Assembly: GCA_905250075.1 (NCBI GenBank)
Contig: CAJNOP010000502.1
Location: 2,466-66,465 of the forward strand
Source of the DNA: Rotaria sp. Silwood1
Lineage: Eukaryota; Rotifera; Eurotatoria; Philodinida; Philodinidae
Length of the DNA stretch: 64,000 bases
Direction: 5' to 3'
This document shows positions 1 to 10,162 of this stretch, piece by piece (the stretch's first letter is position 1; every line of letters begins with the position of its first letter). A model generated the notes under the pieces. That model was not told where the DNA came from and ran no database searches. It saw only the letters and a list, made by a program, of their open reading frames with translations. A program made the position numbers and the translations under genes.

Positions 1-142
1 TTCTCAAGGACTACCAAGGGGTACTTTGGATAACTTTTCAAGCGCTACCTAGAGGTACCATTACTGACTTCTCAAGGACTGCCAAGAGGCACTTCAGGTA
101 ACTTTTCAAGCGCTATCTAGGGATACTATTACTGACTTCTCA
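1..142. repeat. 68-bp tandem repeat, two copies plus a start
   Basis: A 68-bp unit beginning ttctcaaggact runs from 1 to 68, again from 69 to 136, and restarts at 137. The copies differ at about ten positions. The array probably continues left of the window. No coding capacity is visible. The stretch that follows (143-235) contains GGGACTCCA-like words; a related fragment recurs near 41875-41930, so it is probably a dispersed repeat. Confidence 0.85.
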
Positions 143-243
143 ACAAGGTGGAAACGGCAGACTACAGGACTCAGGGACTCCACGTGACTCCATGGGACAC
201 CATGGGACTCCATGAGATTCTCAAGCTGTCCAAAGCAGCACAA

Positions 244-467
244 AGGGTGTGGGTGTGAGTGTGGGTGTGGGTGTGAGTGTGGGTGTGGGTGTGAGTGTGG
301 GTGTAGGTGTGGGTGTGGGTGGGTGTGGGTGAGATGTGTGGGGTGTGGGTGTGGGTATGGGTATGGATGTATGGGTGTGGGTGTCGGTGTGGGCATTAAA
401 GTTGGTTCGATAAAGACATGACACCCACAAGCGCACCCGCACCCACACCCACACCCACCCACACCTT
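244..467. repeat. Telomere-like head-to-head array (locus S1)
   Basis: The left part is built of TGTGGG and TGTGAG hexamers on the plus strand; after a unique spacer near 395-420 the right part is CCCACA hexamers. This is an inverted pair with G-rich strand first, about 225 bp. It starts AAGGGTGTGGG and ends CCCACACCTTT. The hexamer matches the known bdelloid telomere motif. It directly abuts the recombinase fossil at 470. Confidence 0.85.
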
Positions 468-832
468 TCTTGCTTTTACCCAACGGTCCAGCATTTACTC
501 GTCGGGCTTTTATCTCCAATTTAAGACATTTATTGCTTCAATTAGGTTATGAAGCTTCTGCTTATAGTGGAAATAGTCTATGGGTAGGAGCAGCTACATC
601 TGCAGCAGCGGCTGGTATTGCTGATCATTTAATACAAACCCTAGGTCGTTGGACTTTGTTGTCTTATTTACGTTACATCCGTGTCAGTGACACTGTTATT
701 CTTAAAGCTCATAATAAAATATTGCAGTTTTCTTCTTAGTTATTTCTTTATTTAGTCTGTTTATTGCTTTTTGTACATATGTTCATTTGTTTTGGGCGCG
801 ATGCTCTCATCTTGCGATAGAGCTTCTTGTGG

Positions 833-997
833 CGTTTAAAGTGCCCAAAAATGACTATAAAAGAATATCTTTAACTTTATTTTTATTGTATTTAATTGTT
901 TTGTTTTTTTGTCACTTTGTTCTTTGGCAGTAAATACATATATGCCCAACTCGCCACTACATAAATAACAATCTTCTCATAGAGAGATCGACATGAA
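833..997 (+). repeat. Direct repeat B1 of the recombinase element
   Basis: A 165-bp block beginning cgtttaaag and ending cgacatgaa, matched at 1734-1898 with about five substitutions and no gaps. It lies about 95 bp after the recombinase frame. Confidence 0.9.
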
Positions 998-1333
998 TTG
1001 CTCTTTAATGGCGAGATAACGAGGCATTAAAGAAAATTCATATAGGCTCGACTATTTTTGTTTTAATTATCTGTTCTATTATTCAATATAGCGCTTGTTT
1101 CAGCTGGAAGTTCATTATCATGTGTAGCTAAGTTGTTATTCATTATCATCTTCTCGTGCTCTAATTCAGTGAAAAGTTATTCATATAATCCTGTTTAATT
1201 TGTTAAAACTTCAACATTTAGTCAAGTTAAATTTCCAATACCCACCCACCCATTTCCCATTATAAATATTATATAGCTGATCCTAAATAGTTTATCCCGG
1301 ATACAGGTAAATTTAACATACTAAGTGCAAACT

Positions 1334-1446
1334 AGTCGTGTCAAGTGACACCAGAGCCGAGAAGGCAAAACAGTCGTGTCAAGTGACACCAGAGCCGAAA
1401 AGGCAAAGCAGTTGTGTCAAGTGACACCAAAGTCGAAAAGGCAAAT
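1334..1446. repeat. 38-bp tandem repeat, three copies
   Basis: Units begin at 1334, 1372 and 1410, each carrying the near-palindrome GTGTCAAGTGACAC followed by a GAAAAGGCAAA-like tail. It lies inside the A2 block of the recombinase element, between the two long direct repeats, so it is probably part of that element's terminal region. Confidence 0.85.
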
Positions 1447-1733
1447 TCCTCGTGTTGGATGTCTTGGCATTCAACTTGTAGAGTGGATTACGCTGTACTT
1501 ATGACCCAACGGCCTGGAGCCATGGCACATACAGCTGGTCTGTCTCTTTCCGTTTACATTTAAGCTGAAGTACGTGACCCAATCGGCGATTCGCCACGGC
1601 ACGTCCAGCACAACTTTTGTATTTTAGGCTGGACGCTGCTGTGACTCTTCATTTATACGATGTTAGCACTGCTGGTGAACATTTTCTTTATTATTCCACC
1701 ATCATGCCAATTTATTCTCTGAACTTACAACTA

Positions 1734-1898
1734 CGTTTAAAGCGCCCAAAAATGACTACAAAAGAATATCTTTAACTTTATTTTTATTGTATTTAATTGT
1801 TTTGTTTTTTTATCACTTTGTTCTCTGGCAGTAAATACATATATGCCCAACTCGCCACTATATAAATAACAATCTTCTCATAGAGAGATCGACATGAA
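1734..1898 (+). repeat. Direct repeat B2 of the recombinase element
   Basis: Second copy of the 165-bp block at 833-997. Similarity stops exactly after 1898, which probably marks the 3' edge of the element. Confidence 0.9.
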
Positions 1899-4198
1899 AG
1901 TTTAATTAGATGAATGAATTAATACATGAACTTCAGACATCAAAGAAAGGACAAGTGGCGCTAAGGCCATTTTTTTGCCCAAAATATTTTTTCAAAAAGA
2001 ATTACATATTCGGAACCCACATTGAATTCTAAGTAAAGTGACGTATTTGTTTTCATGCAGAAATGGCTTTCATTTTTGGCCTGTCTTTCGGCACCTGTAG
2101 GGAAAACTAGGACCGTCGAAAAACTTTTCTTTTGAATTTTATTAAATATAGCACCACTAGATGCAGAATTTGATACTGATTCCGAATTTTATGCTGGAGT
2201 TTATAAAAAAAAAAGGAAAGTTTGATGGAGAAAAATCTATTATACCGTAAGATCTCGATATAGACCTATTTTTAGTTATTGCCCTCGAACAAGGTAGTAA
2301 CGCAATTAGAAAGTCTAAAATGCAGTTAGTAAAGTGTAAAATTACCTTTCTAATCACAGCCACATAAAAACAGTTGGTTCGAGTCGAGTTTCAGATAGCT
2401 TTAGAGTCAAGCGTTTGAGAAAGCGACAAAAAATCACGTTTTTGACCCCCTTCATCTCATATAGTAGGGTAACGAAATCTCTAATCAATGAGTGACATAT
2501 ATATAGATTGATGTAGTTTTTTATGTTCTTTCAGAATATGACCTCAAAAATAAGAAACAAAATGTGAAACAGGCTTAAATCGTGGAAATACGGATATGTG
2601 ACCACATTTCACAGGGAGGTTCCTATATAATTTTTGAGTTTTTTTTTTCTATTGGCAATGCAACGATGATCAATTTGGACAAAGTGAGCAATAATTGAAG
2701 CTGTATTTATGTTGACAGAACCATTAGACACTGTAGGGTGTGGATGGGTGTTGGGTATGTGTGCGTGCGGCTGCTCTTTTTTCTACCCCCACACTAACAC
2801 CCACACCCATCCACATCCCTTCTCAGCGTTGAGGTTTGGCTACATAGAATTTCGTCTATTTTGGTAAGAAAAGTGCATATATGGAATTAGGTTTCTAATG
2901 TAACTTGTAGAGTTTTTAACGCTGTTTCTTATGGTGTATTTTATTTTAAAATAAACATACTAGGTGTTTAAGAACGAGTTGCAAAAAGTGGAAATTCGTT
3001 TTGAGTGACCTATTAAAAGTTTAAAAAACATAGAAGCTTATCGAAGGGAATTCATGTAACAAAAACGATAATATTCATTGTATTTGAGGTCTTTTCAATC
3101 GGCAATTGCTATGGCGATAAGTGTCCTCTTTAATACGATGTTATTATTGGATGACGCTTCGTTATGTAATCGCATAGTGTTATTTGACCGAGTAAAAAGA
3201 ACAGAAGATATATGACGTATCCATACATTGCTGTTAACTTGCCATAAAGTAAGATGATATTTTCTTCACATAGGTTACTATCTATGGACATATAATATAA
3301 TTGTTTCGATCGACAGCAAAAATTTCGTCTTATGTTTGGCCTCCTTATATTCTATGATAGATATTATAAGACTCTTGTCTTGCCAGAAACTTTAAGTCAG
3401 CATGACATTGCATTTTTTTTTGCTACTCGCTTTTTGCCACTGTTATTTTCATATTTATAAAAGAAACGTCCTTTTCAGATACATTAAATTTGTCTACATC
3501 CTATACTTACCAATTTTTTTTTGGCGATACTGCCGTCAGAAAAGCAAATTTTCGTAACATTTGATATATTCGTTTGGCTTGAAATCTTTACGGTGAATGC
3601 AATTTAAGTTGATACACTTATCGTACAAAAATTACTTTACATGAGTTGAGTGGTAGTACCAGGTACATAAAATCGTGATCATTTTAAGTATTTTGTATTA
3701 TATGTATATATTATCAAAGGATTGTTATAGAGAGCTATCATTTTAATCAAAAAAGGATTCCATTGACCAGTTATTCGCGTAAAGATTTTAGCTCATGAAA
3801 TAGTGCCTATGGTTGAGCAGACCTTCAAGAAAATCACGATTTTGGGAGGGTTGACCTCTCGAACAACTACCCCTATAGAAGTCGGAGTTGTATATATTTA
3901 AACTACAGACTGAATACTACAGAGTTATCTAAGAATGTATCTGAGCCATAATACAGTGACACTATGAATACTGGCGAATAATCCTCAAAACAAAATGGCT
4001 TATTCTCTATATAAAATATATTTAAGTTCATACGAAAATTCACAAAAACTTGCTTCGAATGAAATAAATTCTATCTACTCTGAATCAGAACATGACCCTC
4101 TACTACGTTACATAAAACCATTCTTCGAAGATCGAAGAAACTTCTTTCAAAAGCTTTATATAACCTCTTCAGAGTATCTATCTTAAAGAAAAGGAATC
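1899..4198. other. Non-coding stretch with one telomere-like locus
   Basis: No convincing coding frame. It is AT-rich with scattered short open frames that lack codon-like character. The only structure seen is the telomere-like locus at 2735-2820. Confidence 0.5.
2735..2820. repeat. Telomere-like inverted-repeat locus (S2)
   Basis: Left end AGGGTGTGGATGGGTGT; the right end, reverse complemented, reads AGGGATGTGGATGGGTGT, so the ends are nearly perfect inverted repeats around a short unique centre. Flanks show no obvious target-site duplication. Confidence 0.8.
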
Positions 4199-4835
4199 GG
4201 CGCTTATACTTCTCTCGACTAAGTTTTTTCTTTCATTTGCCTATTTCTCGATTGAAGATATGAAGTCATTAAACTACACCTTGCACATATTTTACATTCA
4301 CAAGAAGTTTCTTACTGTACGAAAAGAACCATTTCTATAGAAGATATCATAGAAATGGCTAGTATTCAGACATTTTCACTATCGAAAATCGATTTGTATA
4401 AAAAAACAAATTTCATACTCAGAATCAGCATGAAAAAATACACCAGAAACTATTTTATTCATTTTTAAAATTTTTCATGTAAATGCTACCTCTAATCTCC
4501 CTCAGTCTTGTAATCCTAAAGCTTTAACCAGTACCCCGACGGATCAGAAATCTGATGGAAAAACTTTACGATGAATAATAGAGTTTCTTGTGTATTTTTT
4601 CATGCTGATTCCGAATATTATTTTATTTTTTTTTAAATAAAAGTCAACTTTCAATAGTAAAAATCTCGAAATATTAGCTGTTTTTTATGATATTTTCTAT
4701 AGGAATGATTCTTTTCGTACAGTATAAGGTTTCATGCAACTATAATATATGTCCAAGGTGTAGTTTAATGATTACATATCTTCAATCGAGAAATAGACAA
4801 ATGGAAAAGATACTTAACAGGTAAAGTATAGAGGC
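4199..4835. mobile_element. Diverged foldback element
   Basis: The two halves are inverted copies: left CTATTTCTCGATTGAAGATA pairs with right TATCTTCAATCGAGAAATAG, and the pairing continues through TGTAGTTTAATG/CATTAAACTACA and GTACGAAAAGAA-type blocks to a centre near 4520-4560. The arms of about 300 bp are noticeably diverged, so it looks older than its neighbour at 4929. No coding frame and no sure duplication. Probably a non-autonomous DNA transposon. Confidence 0.6.
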
Positions 4836-4928
4836 CAAGTCCCTGTTTGAGAAAAATACCATGAAGCAGTTACATAGAGTTTTAAAAAGAAATTTTTCAA
4901 TTTTTGAATGCTGTTTTCATGTAACTTA

Positions 4929-5539
4929 CAATGGAGGTGTTTGTACTGTCCGTGAGAAAAATGGGATATATTCGGGTCAAATGAAAGCTCTCACCGAGAA
5001 ACTAACAAGGTTAAAATATTAGCTGCCCTTGGCTTACCTAGGGGACGATATTCGATTTTTCAGGAGATTTTCCCTGCAGGACCCCAGGTTTCCAGCAAAA
5101 TCATATTTTCGAATTTCGACCTAAAACTTTGCACACATGAAGGCCTCGACTAGACTAGCTTAAAAAAAAAATTTTACAAGTTTTGGACAATCTCTCACCG
5201 AGATATGAATTTCTCAAAATATACAATATCTATGGAAAAGCGTCTATATTTTGAGAAACTCATATCTCGGTGAGAGATTATCCAAAACTTCTAAAATTTT
5301 TTTTGTAAGCTAGTCTAGTCGAGGCCTTCATGTGTGCAAAGTTTCAGGTCGAAATTCGAAAATATGATTTTGCTGGAAACCTGGGGTCCTGCAGGGAAAA
5401 TCTCTTGAAAAATCGAATATCGTCCCCTAGGTAAGCCAAGGGCAGCTAATATTTTAACCTTGTTAGTTTCTCGGTGAGAGCTTTCATTTGACCCGAATAT
5501 ATCCCATTTTTCTCACGGACAGTACAAACACCTCCATTG
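4929..5539. mobile_element. Near-perfect 611-bp palindromic MITE with TTA duplication
   Basis: Ends CAATGGAGGTGTTTGTACTG and its reverse complement; the arms stay inverted copies to a centre near 5234. TTA precedes (4926-4928) and follows (5540-5542), compatible with the 3-bp TWA duplication of PIF/Harbinger elements, though three bases could match by chance. The few mismatches suggest a recent element. No coding capacity; the transcript would fold into a long hairpin. Confidence 0.75.
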
Positions 5540-5542
5540 TTA

Positions 5543-6207
5543 GTAGAAGGTCGTATACACTGATTCAGACTCGATTGATTTATTTTCTTTAAAGAATCTT
5601 TTGATAAATTTTTCAATGAACTCAAATATAGTTTATATAGAAAAATAGGTTATTTATCAATAGTGCTTCTGAAACTAATCTACAACATCTCAGGTAAATT
5701 CTTGCATGAATTTGTAGTAGTTAGTCTATAGTTTTAATACATAAAATTTTAACTTCTATACGGATGGTTTTCTGGGAGATGAAGTCCTCCCAAAATTCTC
5801 TTCTTCGTCAAAACCATAATTTTGTTGAATGTCTACTGAGCAATAGAAAATATCTTCATAGCTGAATTCTTTTACCAGCATAACTACTCAATGAGGTTCT
5901 TCTATCATTATAATAATAGTTTTCTAATACAATTCGTTCATGAGATATGTATATTCACAAAAGTACGAAAATAATATTTTTTTTGTATGCCTGGACTACT
6001 ACTGAGCTCATGTAAAATCATTTTGTATAATAAGTGTATCAAATGTTACAGAAAAAAAATACTTTTCTGAAGATATTTCCCTCCAAAAAACGGTACACGA
6101 CTGTCATCGAAATTCTTCTCTCTATAAGGATATAATAGACTGATCAAATTCGTTGCGATATGACTTTTAAAAATAAAACCATTTGAAGATAATTTTATTC
6201 AAAAAAA
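5543..6207. other. Intergenic, upstream of the BAHD gene
   Basis: AT-rich, with no recognisable gene, repeat or RNA. It holds the unmarked promoter region of the acyltransferase gene that starts at 6208. Confidence 0.4.
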
Positions 6208-7566
6208 ATGACATCTTGGCTTGTATATCCTTCATTACCAATGGGTAATGGTCGTCGTATTGAACTAGCTGGTCTTGATTTATGGATTTGTGCACGTGTC
6301 GATAATGCATTTGTTTTTCCGTCCGAATTGGATATTGATCGATTTAAAGATGCACTAAGTCGTACACTTTCTCTATGGCCTATAGTTTGTGGTCGTTTTC
6401 TTGTCTTCGACAATGGACAATACGTAATCGAAATGTCCGATAATCCAATTCGTGTGAGCTATGCTGAAAATAATGAATTGACAAAATGGCCAAATGATTT
6501 CAATATTGTTCTTCAACTTAGTAATAATCCACTTACAGCATTCATTGATGAAGTACAAACTATAAAATCAGTTTATGGTTCACAAGAGGAACCACTTGTT
6601 TATTTCAAATTAACTCGTATTGTAAAAAGTGGGGAATGGGTACTAGGAGTAAGTTGGGAACATTTACTTGGTGATGCTGCGTCGTGTTTACATTTTTTAA
6701 ATACTTTATCACGTATTTATCAACAATTGACACCACTTGAACCATTTCCTATATTCGAACGATGCTTATGGCAAGAAGATGAAGTTGATCAATCACTTTT
6801 GCCTATAATGAAACAATTACGTGATGCTTTACCTCTAAGAGATATGTTAAAAAATTTTATAGTAATACATGCAAAATATGATCAAGTAAATTTACATTTT
6901 TCAAGCGAACAATTAGACAAATTACGTGAATTAGCTGGTGGAAATAATTTAACTATTCAAGATGCACTTACAGCATATATTATTGTCACACTGAATAAAT
7001 ATTGTTATAAAAACGATGATGAACATCTTATCCTACGTACGAATACTACTGTTAATTATCGTGGGGTTTCTGATTCGATTGCACCAATTGGACAAGTGTC
7101 CAATGCTATTTTGATGATGTTATCTGATAATTTTGATGATCCGTTTTCATTATCAAACGTTGCAAAGACTATTCGTATTTCGATCAATCGATCCCGCGAT
7201 CCGAAGTTTCTCAAGTCATACCTTGCAACTGCCGATGGATTAATGAGGAGCATAACTCGTAATAATTTAACTCCGAATGTCGGCTACTTCGCCAATGAAG
7301 TAACTGTAAATTCAAATTATCGATATGATTGGGTCGATTTAGTTGATTTTGGTTACAAAGATCAATGCCGTCTCTATACAGCATGGACTGGTCCACTGTA
7401 TTTTCGTGTATTTCGATTAAATCCAATAGAAGATGGTCATGGTGGTTTCAAACGAGATCGTAATGGAGCTGAAGTCGCTTTTTTGATTGACAAAGATAAG
7501 AGAGTTGCACTTCTTAATGCATGGAAAAAAGATATTAATGAGAATTTCGTAAATGTCAAACAATAA
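6208..7566 (+). CDS. BAHD-type acyltransferase, 452 aa
   Basis: An intronless gene for a protein of the BAHD/HXXXD acyltransferase family, which transfers an acyl group from an acyl-CoA to an alcohol or amine. The catalytic motif H152-L-L-G-D156 lies in WEHLLGDAASCLHFLN, as expected mid N-terminal domain. The C-terminal structural motif, DFGWG in plants, reads DFGYK at 380-384 and is followed by an AWTGPLYFRVF block. TVNYRG at 281-286 resembles the conserved block between the domains. The length fits the family. Start: ATG after an A-rich leader; AATAAA-like sequence follows the stop at once. The substrate cannot be told. The family is typical of plants and fungi and unusual in animals; lack of introns in an intron-containing neighbourhood makes horizontal origin plausible (inference). 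Confidence 0.85.
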   Translation: MTSWLVYPSLPMGNGRRIELAGLDLWICARVDNAFVFPSELDIDRFKDALSRTLSLWPIVCGRFLVFDNGQYVIEMSDNPIRVSYAENNELTKWPNDFNIVLQLSNNPLTAFIDEVQTIKSVYGSQEEPLVYFKLTRIVKSGEWVLGVSWEHLLGDAASCLHFLNTLSRIYQQLTPLEPFPIFERCLWQEDEVDQSLLPIMKQLRDALPLRDMLKNFIVIHAKYDQVNLHFSSEQLDKLRELAGGNNLTIQDALTAYIIVTLNKYCYKNDDEHLILRTNTTVNYRGVSDSIAPIGQVSNAILMMLSDNFDDPFSLSNVAKTIRISINRSRDPKFLKSYLATADGLMRSITRNNLTPNVGYFANEVTVNSNYRYDWVDLVDFGYKDQCRLYTAWTGPLYFRVFRLNPIEDGHGGFKRDRNGAEVAFLIDKDKRVALLNAWKKDINENFVNVKQ

Positions 7567-7734
7567 AATAAAAAATAAAACTATTGAAATTATGCCTTTC
7601 AAAGTGCATAGCCAATGAAAAGAAAAGGAGTCTATGGGCTTTTTTATTTCAAACTGAATTCTAAAATCAAAAAAACCGGGCCAACTTCTTCTGAATCAAA
7701 CTTTTCTCGTTTGATACTACGTAGTCCCACTAAA

Positions 7735-7965
7735 AACCCTTAGTCCCCCCTAGTCCTGCAAAGTCCCCCTTAGTCCCCCCCACAAAAAGCTTAGTCCCCG
7801 CTTAGTCCCTTGTGCAGGGGGCTAAAGCCTATAGTACACAAAGCCACAAGCACACCCTCACCCTCACTCGCGCGCCCACACCCGCACCATGGGTGTGGGT
7901 GTGTGTGTGGGTCCCAGACCAACACCTACACCCTCAGTCACTCCTCCCCCTCACTCCTAGACTCA
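7735..7965. repeat. TAGTCCCC-rich array with telomere-like flank (S3)
   Basis: Repeated TTAGTCCCC words (about seven between 7720 and 7810) are followed by a C-rich stretch (CACCCTCACCCTCAC, 7850-7885), then GGGTGTGGGTGTGTGTG and finally CACC-rich sequence. The order is C-rich, G-rich, C-rich, unlike the simple inverted pairs elsewhere, so it may be a compound of two insertions. Confidence 0.6.
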
Positions 7966-8118
7966 CGTTTCAGTTTGAAATCAAGTATTATTTTTATTTG
8001 ATAAATTCAGACTGAAATTAAATAGCCCATAGTATGAAGAAAAGAGTATGGATGTGGGATTGTTACGTCCGTAGTGTTTCCCAACAGCTGTAAAATGGAG
8101 ATGAGATGTTCCTTCTCG

Positions 8119-8186
8119 AGGGTGTGGGTGTGAGTGTGACCGAATAGGAGATCTATCTACATCCGCACACTCCATACCCACACCCT
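8119..8186. repeat. Telomere-like inverted-repeat locus (S4)
   Basis: Starts AGGGTGTGGGTGTGAGTGTG, ends CATACCCACACCCT, about 68 bp with a 25-bp unique centre. It shares the AGGGTGTG...CACACCCT end register with loci S2, S11 and S15. Confidence 0.8.
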
Positions 8187-10162
8187 TCATGAGCGGTCAC
8201 CACCAACTCACGAGCTAGTAAGCGTTCACATAGTTAAGCGAATGCAAGTTATAGGAAAGGTTATTCACAGACCCGGCTCAGAGGAAAAGAGCTGGTAAAG
8301 AGATCCGCTCACAGAAAAGAACTGGTCTATTTGCCCAGTTCTCAAGAAAGAACAGGTCACTTTGCCCAGTTCCAAGAACTGGGAACTGTACTAGGCTTAT
8401 TTCTCACAGGCTCTAATACAATGAGAGAGCAATTGTATTGGCTCACAAATAACTCGCGCTATGACACTCTCATCGCGACTGCAACTGAGTACCATGTTTA
8501 CAAAGATAGACAAATGGAAGACAATGAAAACTGGCTTACACGCACGATCACCACGAACAATGAAGATGAACGCCAAGAAGCATGAGGCCAAATACATTTT
8601 GAATGTTTTTCATTCTTTAAGAAAAATAAAAGAGTCAAACAATGGTCTTTACATGAGAAATCATTGACTATATTCGAAACTTGCATATTATTGATCGGTT
8701 TTTGGAATATTTATGTAAATACGATATCGAATGTAAACTTTTTTGTAAAATCCAGCGTGGACATATGTTACTATTAAATGAACATCGTTGTCCACATACA
8801 ATAAGTTTGATTTTAGCGAACATTCAATTGAAATTTCACAAATAAATATTCATTTTAAAGAGTATTTAAAAATGTACTTATTATGTGAAAATAAAGGTTC
8901 TAGCTTAAGAAGTAAGAGAGTCAATAAAGAAAGTTTGTTACATGCATTTTTGGTTCTCCAAAAATAACGGATGGGGCAGATTAAACGGCCGCATTTTGGA
9001 TTTCAATTTTTCATCATTTAATACATTTTATTAAAAAAACAAAATATACCACAAGATGCAGCGTGAAAAGCTCTACAATTAACAAAGAACAATTTATTCG
9101 TTAAAATTGCTCAAATAATTGCAAAAATATATCGATAGGAAAATTGTGGAGAACTTTTTTTCCCACATATTAATATCGTATTCTTGGTATAGATATTAAT
9201 AATTTATTTGTAGAAGAAGATTACTGACGTGCACTGGAAATATCTACTGATCTAATATGTAGTAAACTACTGAATTCAAGTATTTGGAAACAATTGTCGA
9301 AAATAGAAAAAAACAAACGCTTTGGAGTATTACGTAATTCTAAGATTGAAGACTGTATAGAGAAAATGACGATATGGGATTGGACAAGGTTGATGACGGA
9401 AAGTGAAGATGAATATGAGCAATTTGATAACAAGTTCAGCGATAACTATGATTGCGATGGGTAGAAAGACATAGTTTGATGTGGTGAAAGATTGTGCAAA
9501 ACTGAATAAATGTTTTTTATCTTAAACAAAACTTCTATTTTTATGGTTATGTTTAATATTTTTTATTAACATATAAGATATTTTTGAGACATAATGAAAG
9601 TTCAACCGGTAGAGACTTTTCAGAGGCAAAGTTCGTTAATTACCAATATGCATTACACGACGTGGTCAACAAGACTACTTCACTGAATTGCATTGAAAGT
9701 GACGTCTGTCTATGCAAAGGTATGAATTATATTGTTATTTGTACTTTCAACAAAAACAATGTTCGTTACTTCTCGAAAGAATGATTTGTTGTTGATTGCA
9801 AAAAGAGTTAGACTTAAAATAGAATGGCATGTAAATGATAATGTTCCACTTATGCTCTACAAACATATCTGAATCTATTTTATCCGACACATGTATCTTG
9901 CGTGCATTTCTTTTCTAGCAAAATGTAATTTCATTTCTTATTTTTTATTTTTTTGCCACTTCATAGGACTACACGATATTGTAGCTCATATATTCTCATT
10001 AATATAAATCAACTCTAGATAATCAGTGACGATGAAAAAGACGCATATCTGAATTAATAATAATGTGAGAAAAAAGCCTAAGAAGATAATTAATATTTAA
10101 CATCGTTCATTCCTTCGACAAGCTAACGTTTCTGGTATCTCACTCTCATTAATACATTGAAA
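8187..10162. other. Intergenic with repeat fragments
   Basis: 8310-8385 holds imperfect repeats of GAACTGG / TTTGCCCAGTTC. 8990-9080 holds a diverged single copy of the inverted-repeat family described at 19335 (shared block ACAAGATGCAGCGTGAAAAG). A frame at about 9230-9462 on the plus strand is open for 78 codons without a start and resembles nothing I know. No confident gene. Confidence 0.4.
9020..9080 (+). repeat. Fragment of the GCAGCGTGAAAAGCTC repeat family
   Basis: The block around ATATACCACAAGATGCAGCG followed by TGAAAAGCTCTACAA matches three positions of the element at 19335-19908 (two in one strand, one inverted). It shows that the family is dispersed. Confidence 0.7.

Larger units (their letters stand above)
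470..1898 (+). mobile_element. DIRS/Ngaro-type tyrosine-recombinase retroelement fossil, 3' part
   Basis: The reading frame at 470-739 resembles the C-terminal catalytic region of a tyrosine recombinase (GAATSAAAAGIADHLIQTLG and the following RW...YLRYI block). It is followed by a 165-bp direct repeat at 833-997, an unrelated 736-bp block, and a second copy at 1734-1898; the copies differ at about five sites (~97% identical). Recombinase, then B1-A2-B2, is the split-direct-repeat order of Ngaro/PAT-type DIRS elements. The element is incomplete: upstream parts are absent and it abuts the telomere-like array. The close identity of the repeats suggests a fairly recent insertion. A Crypton is the alternative, but would not explain the repeats. 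Confidence 0.6.

Noticed and set aside
106-519. Long His/Pro/Thr or Cys/Gly-rich frames through the GT/CA arrays (also at 43881-44267 and 55429-55687)
   Set aside because: They are translations of telomere-like repeats in all frames, with no start context or independent support.
2368-2392. tRNA B-box-like GGTTCGAGTC
   Set aside because: No matching A box or cloverleaf arms around it; no tRNA gene was found in the window.
3995-4186. 63-codon plus-strand frame
   Set aside because: Short, no motif, AT-rich composition; the right edge is next to a foldback element. Not distinguishable from chance.
9230-9462. 78-codon open frame with coding-like reading (WKQLSKIEKNKRFGVLRN)
   Set aside because: No ATG, no splice partner and no recognised family; could be a relic but cannot be supported.
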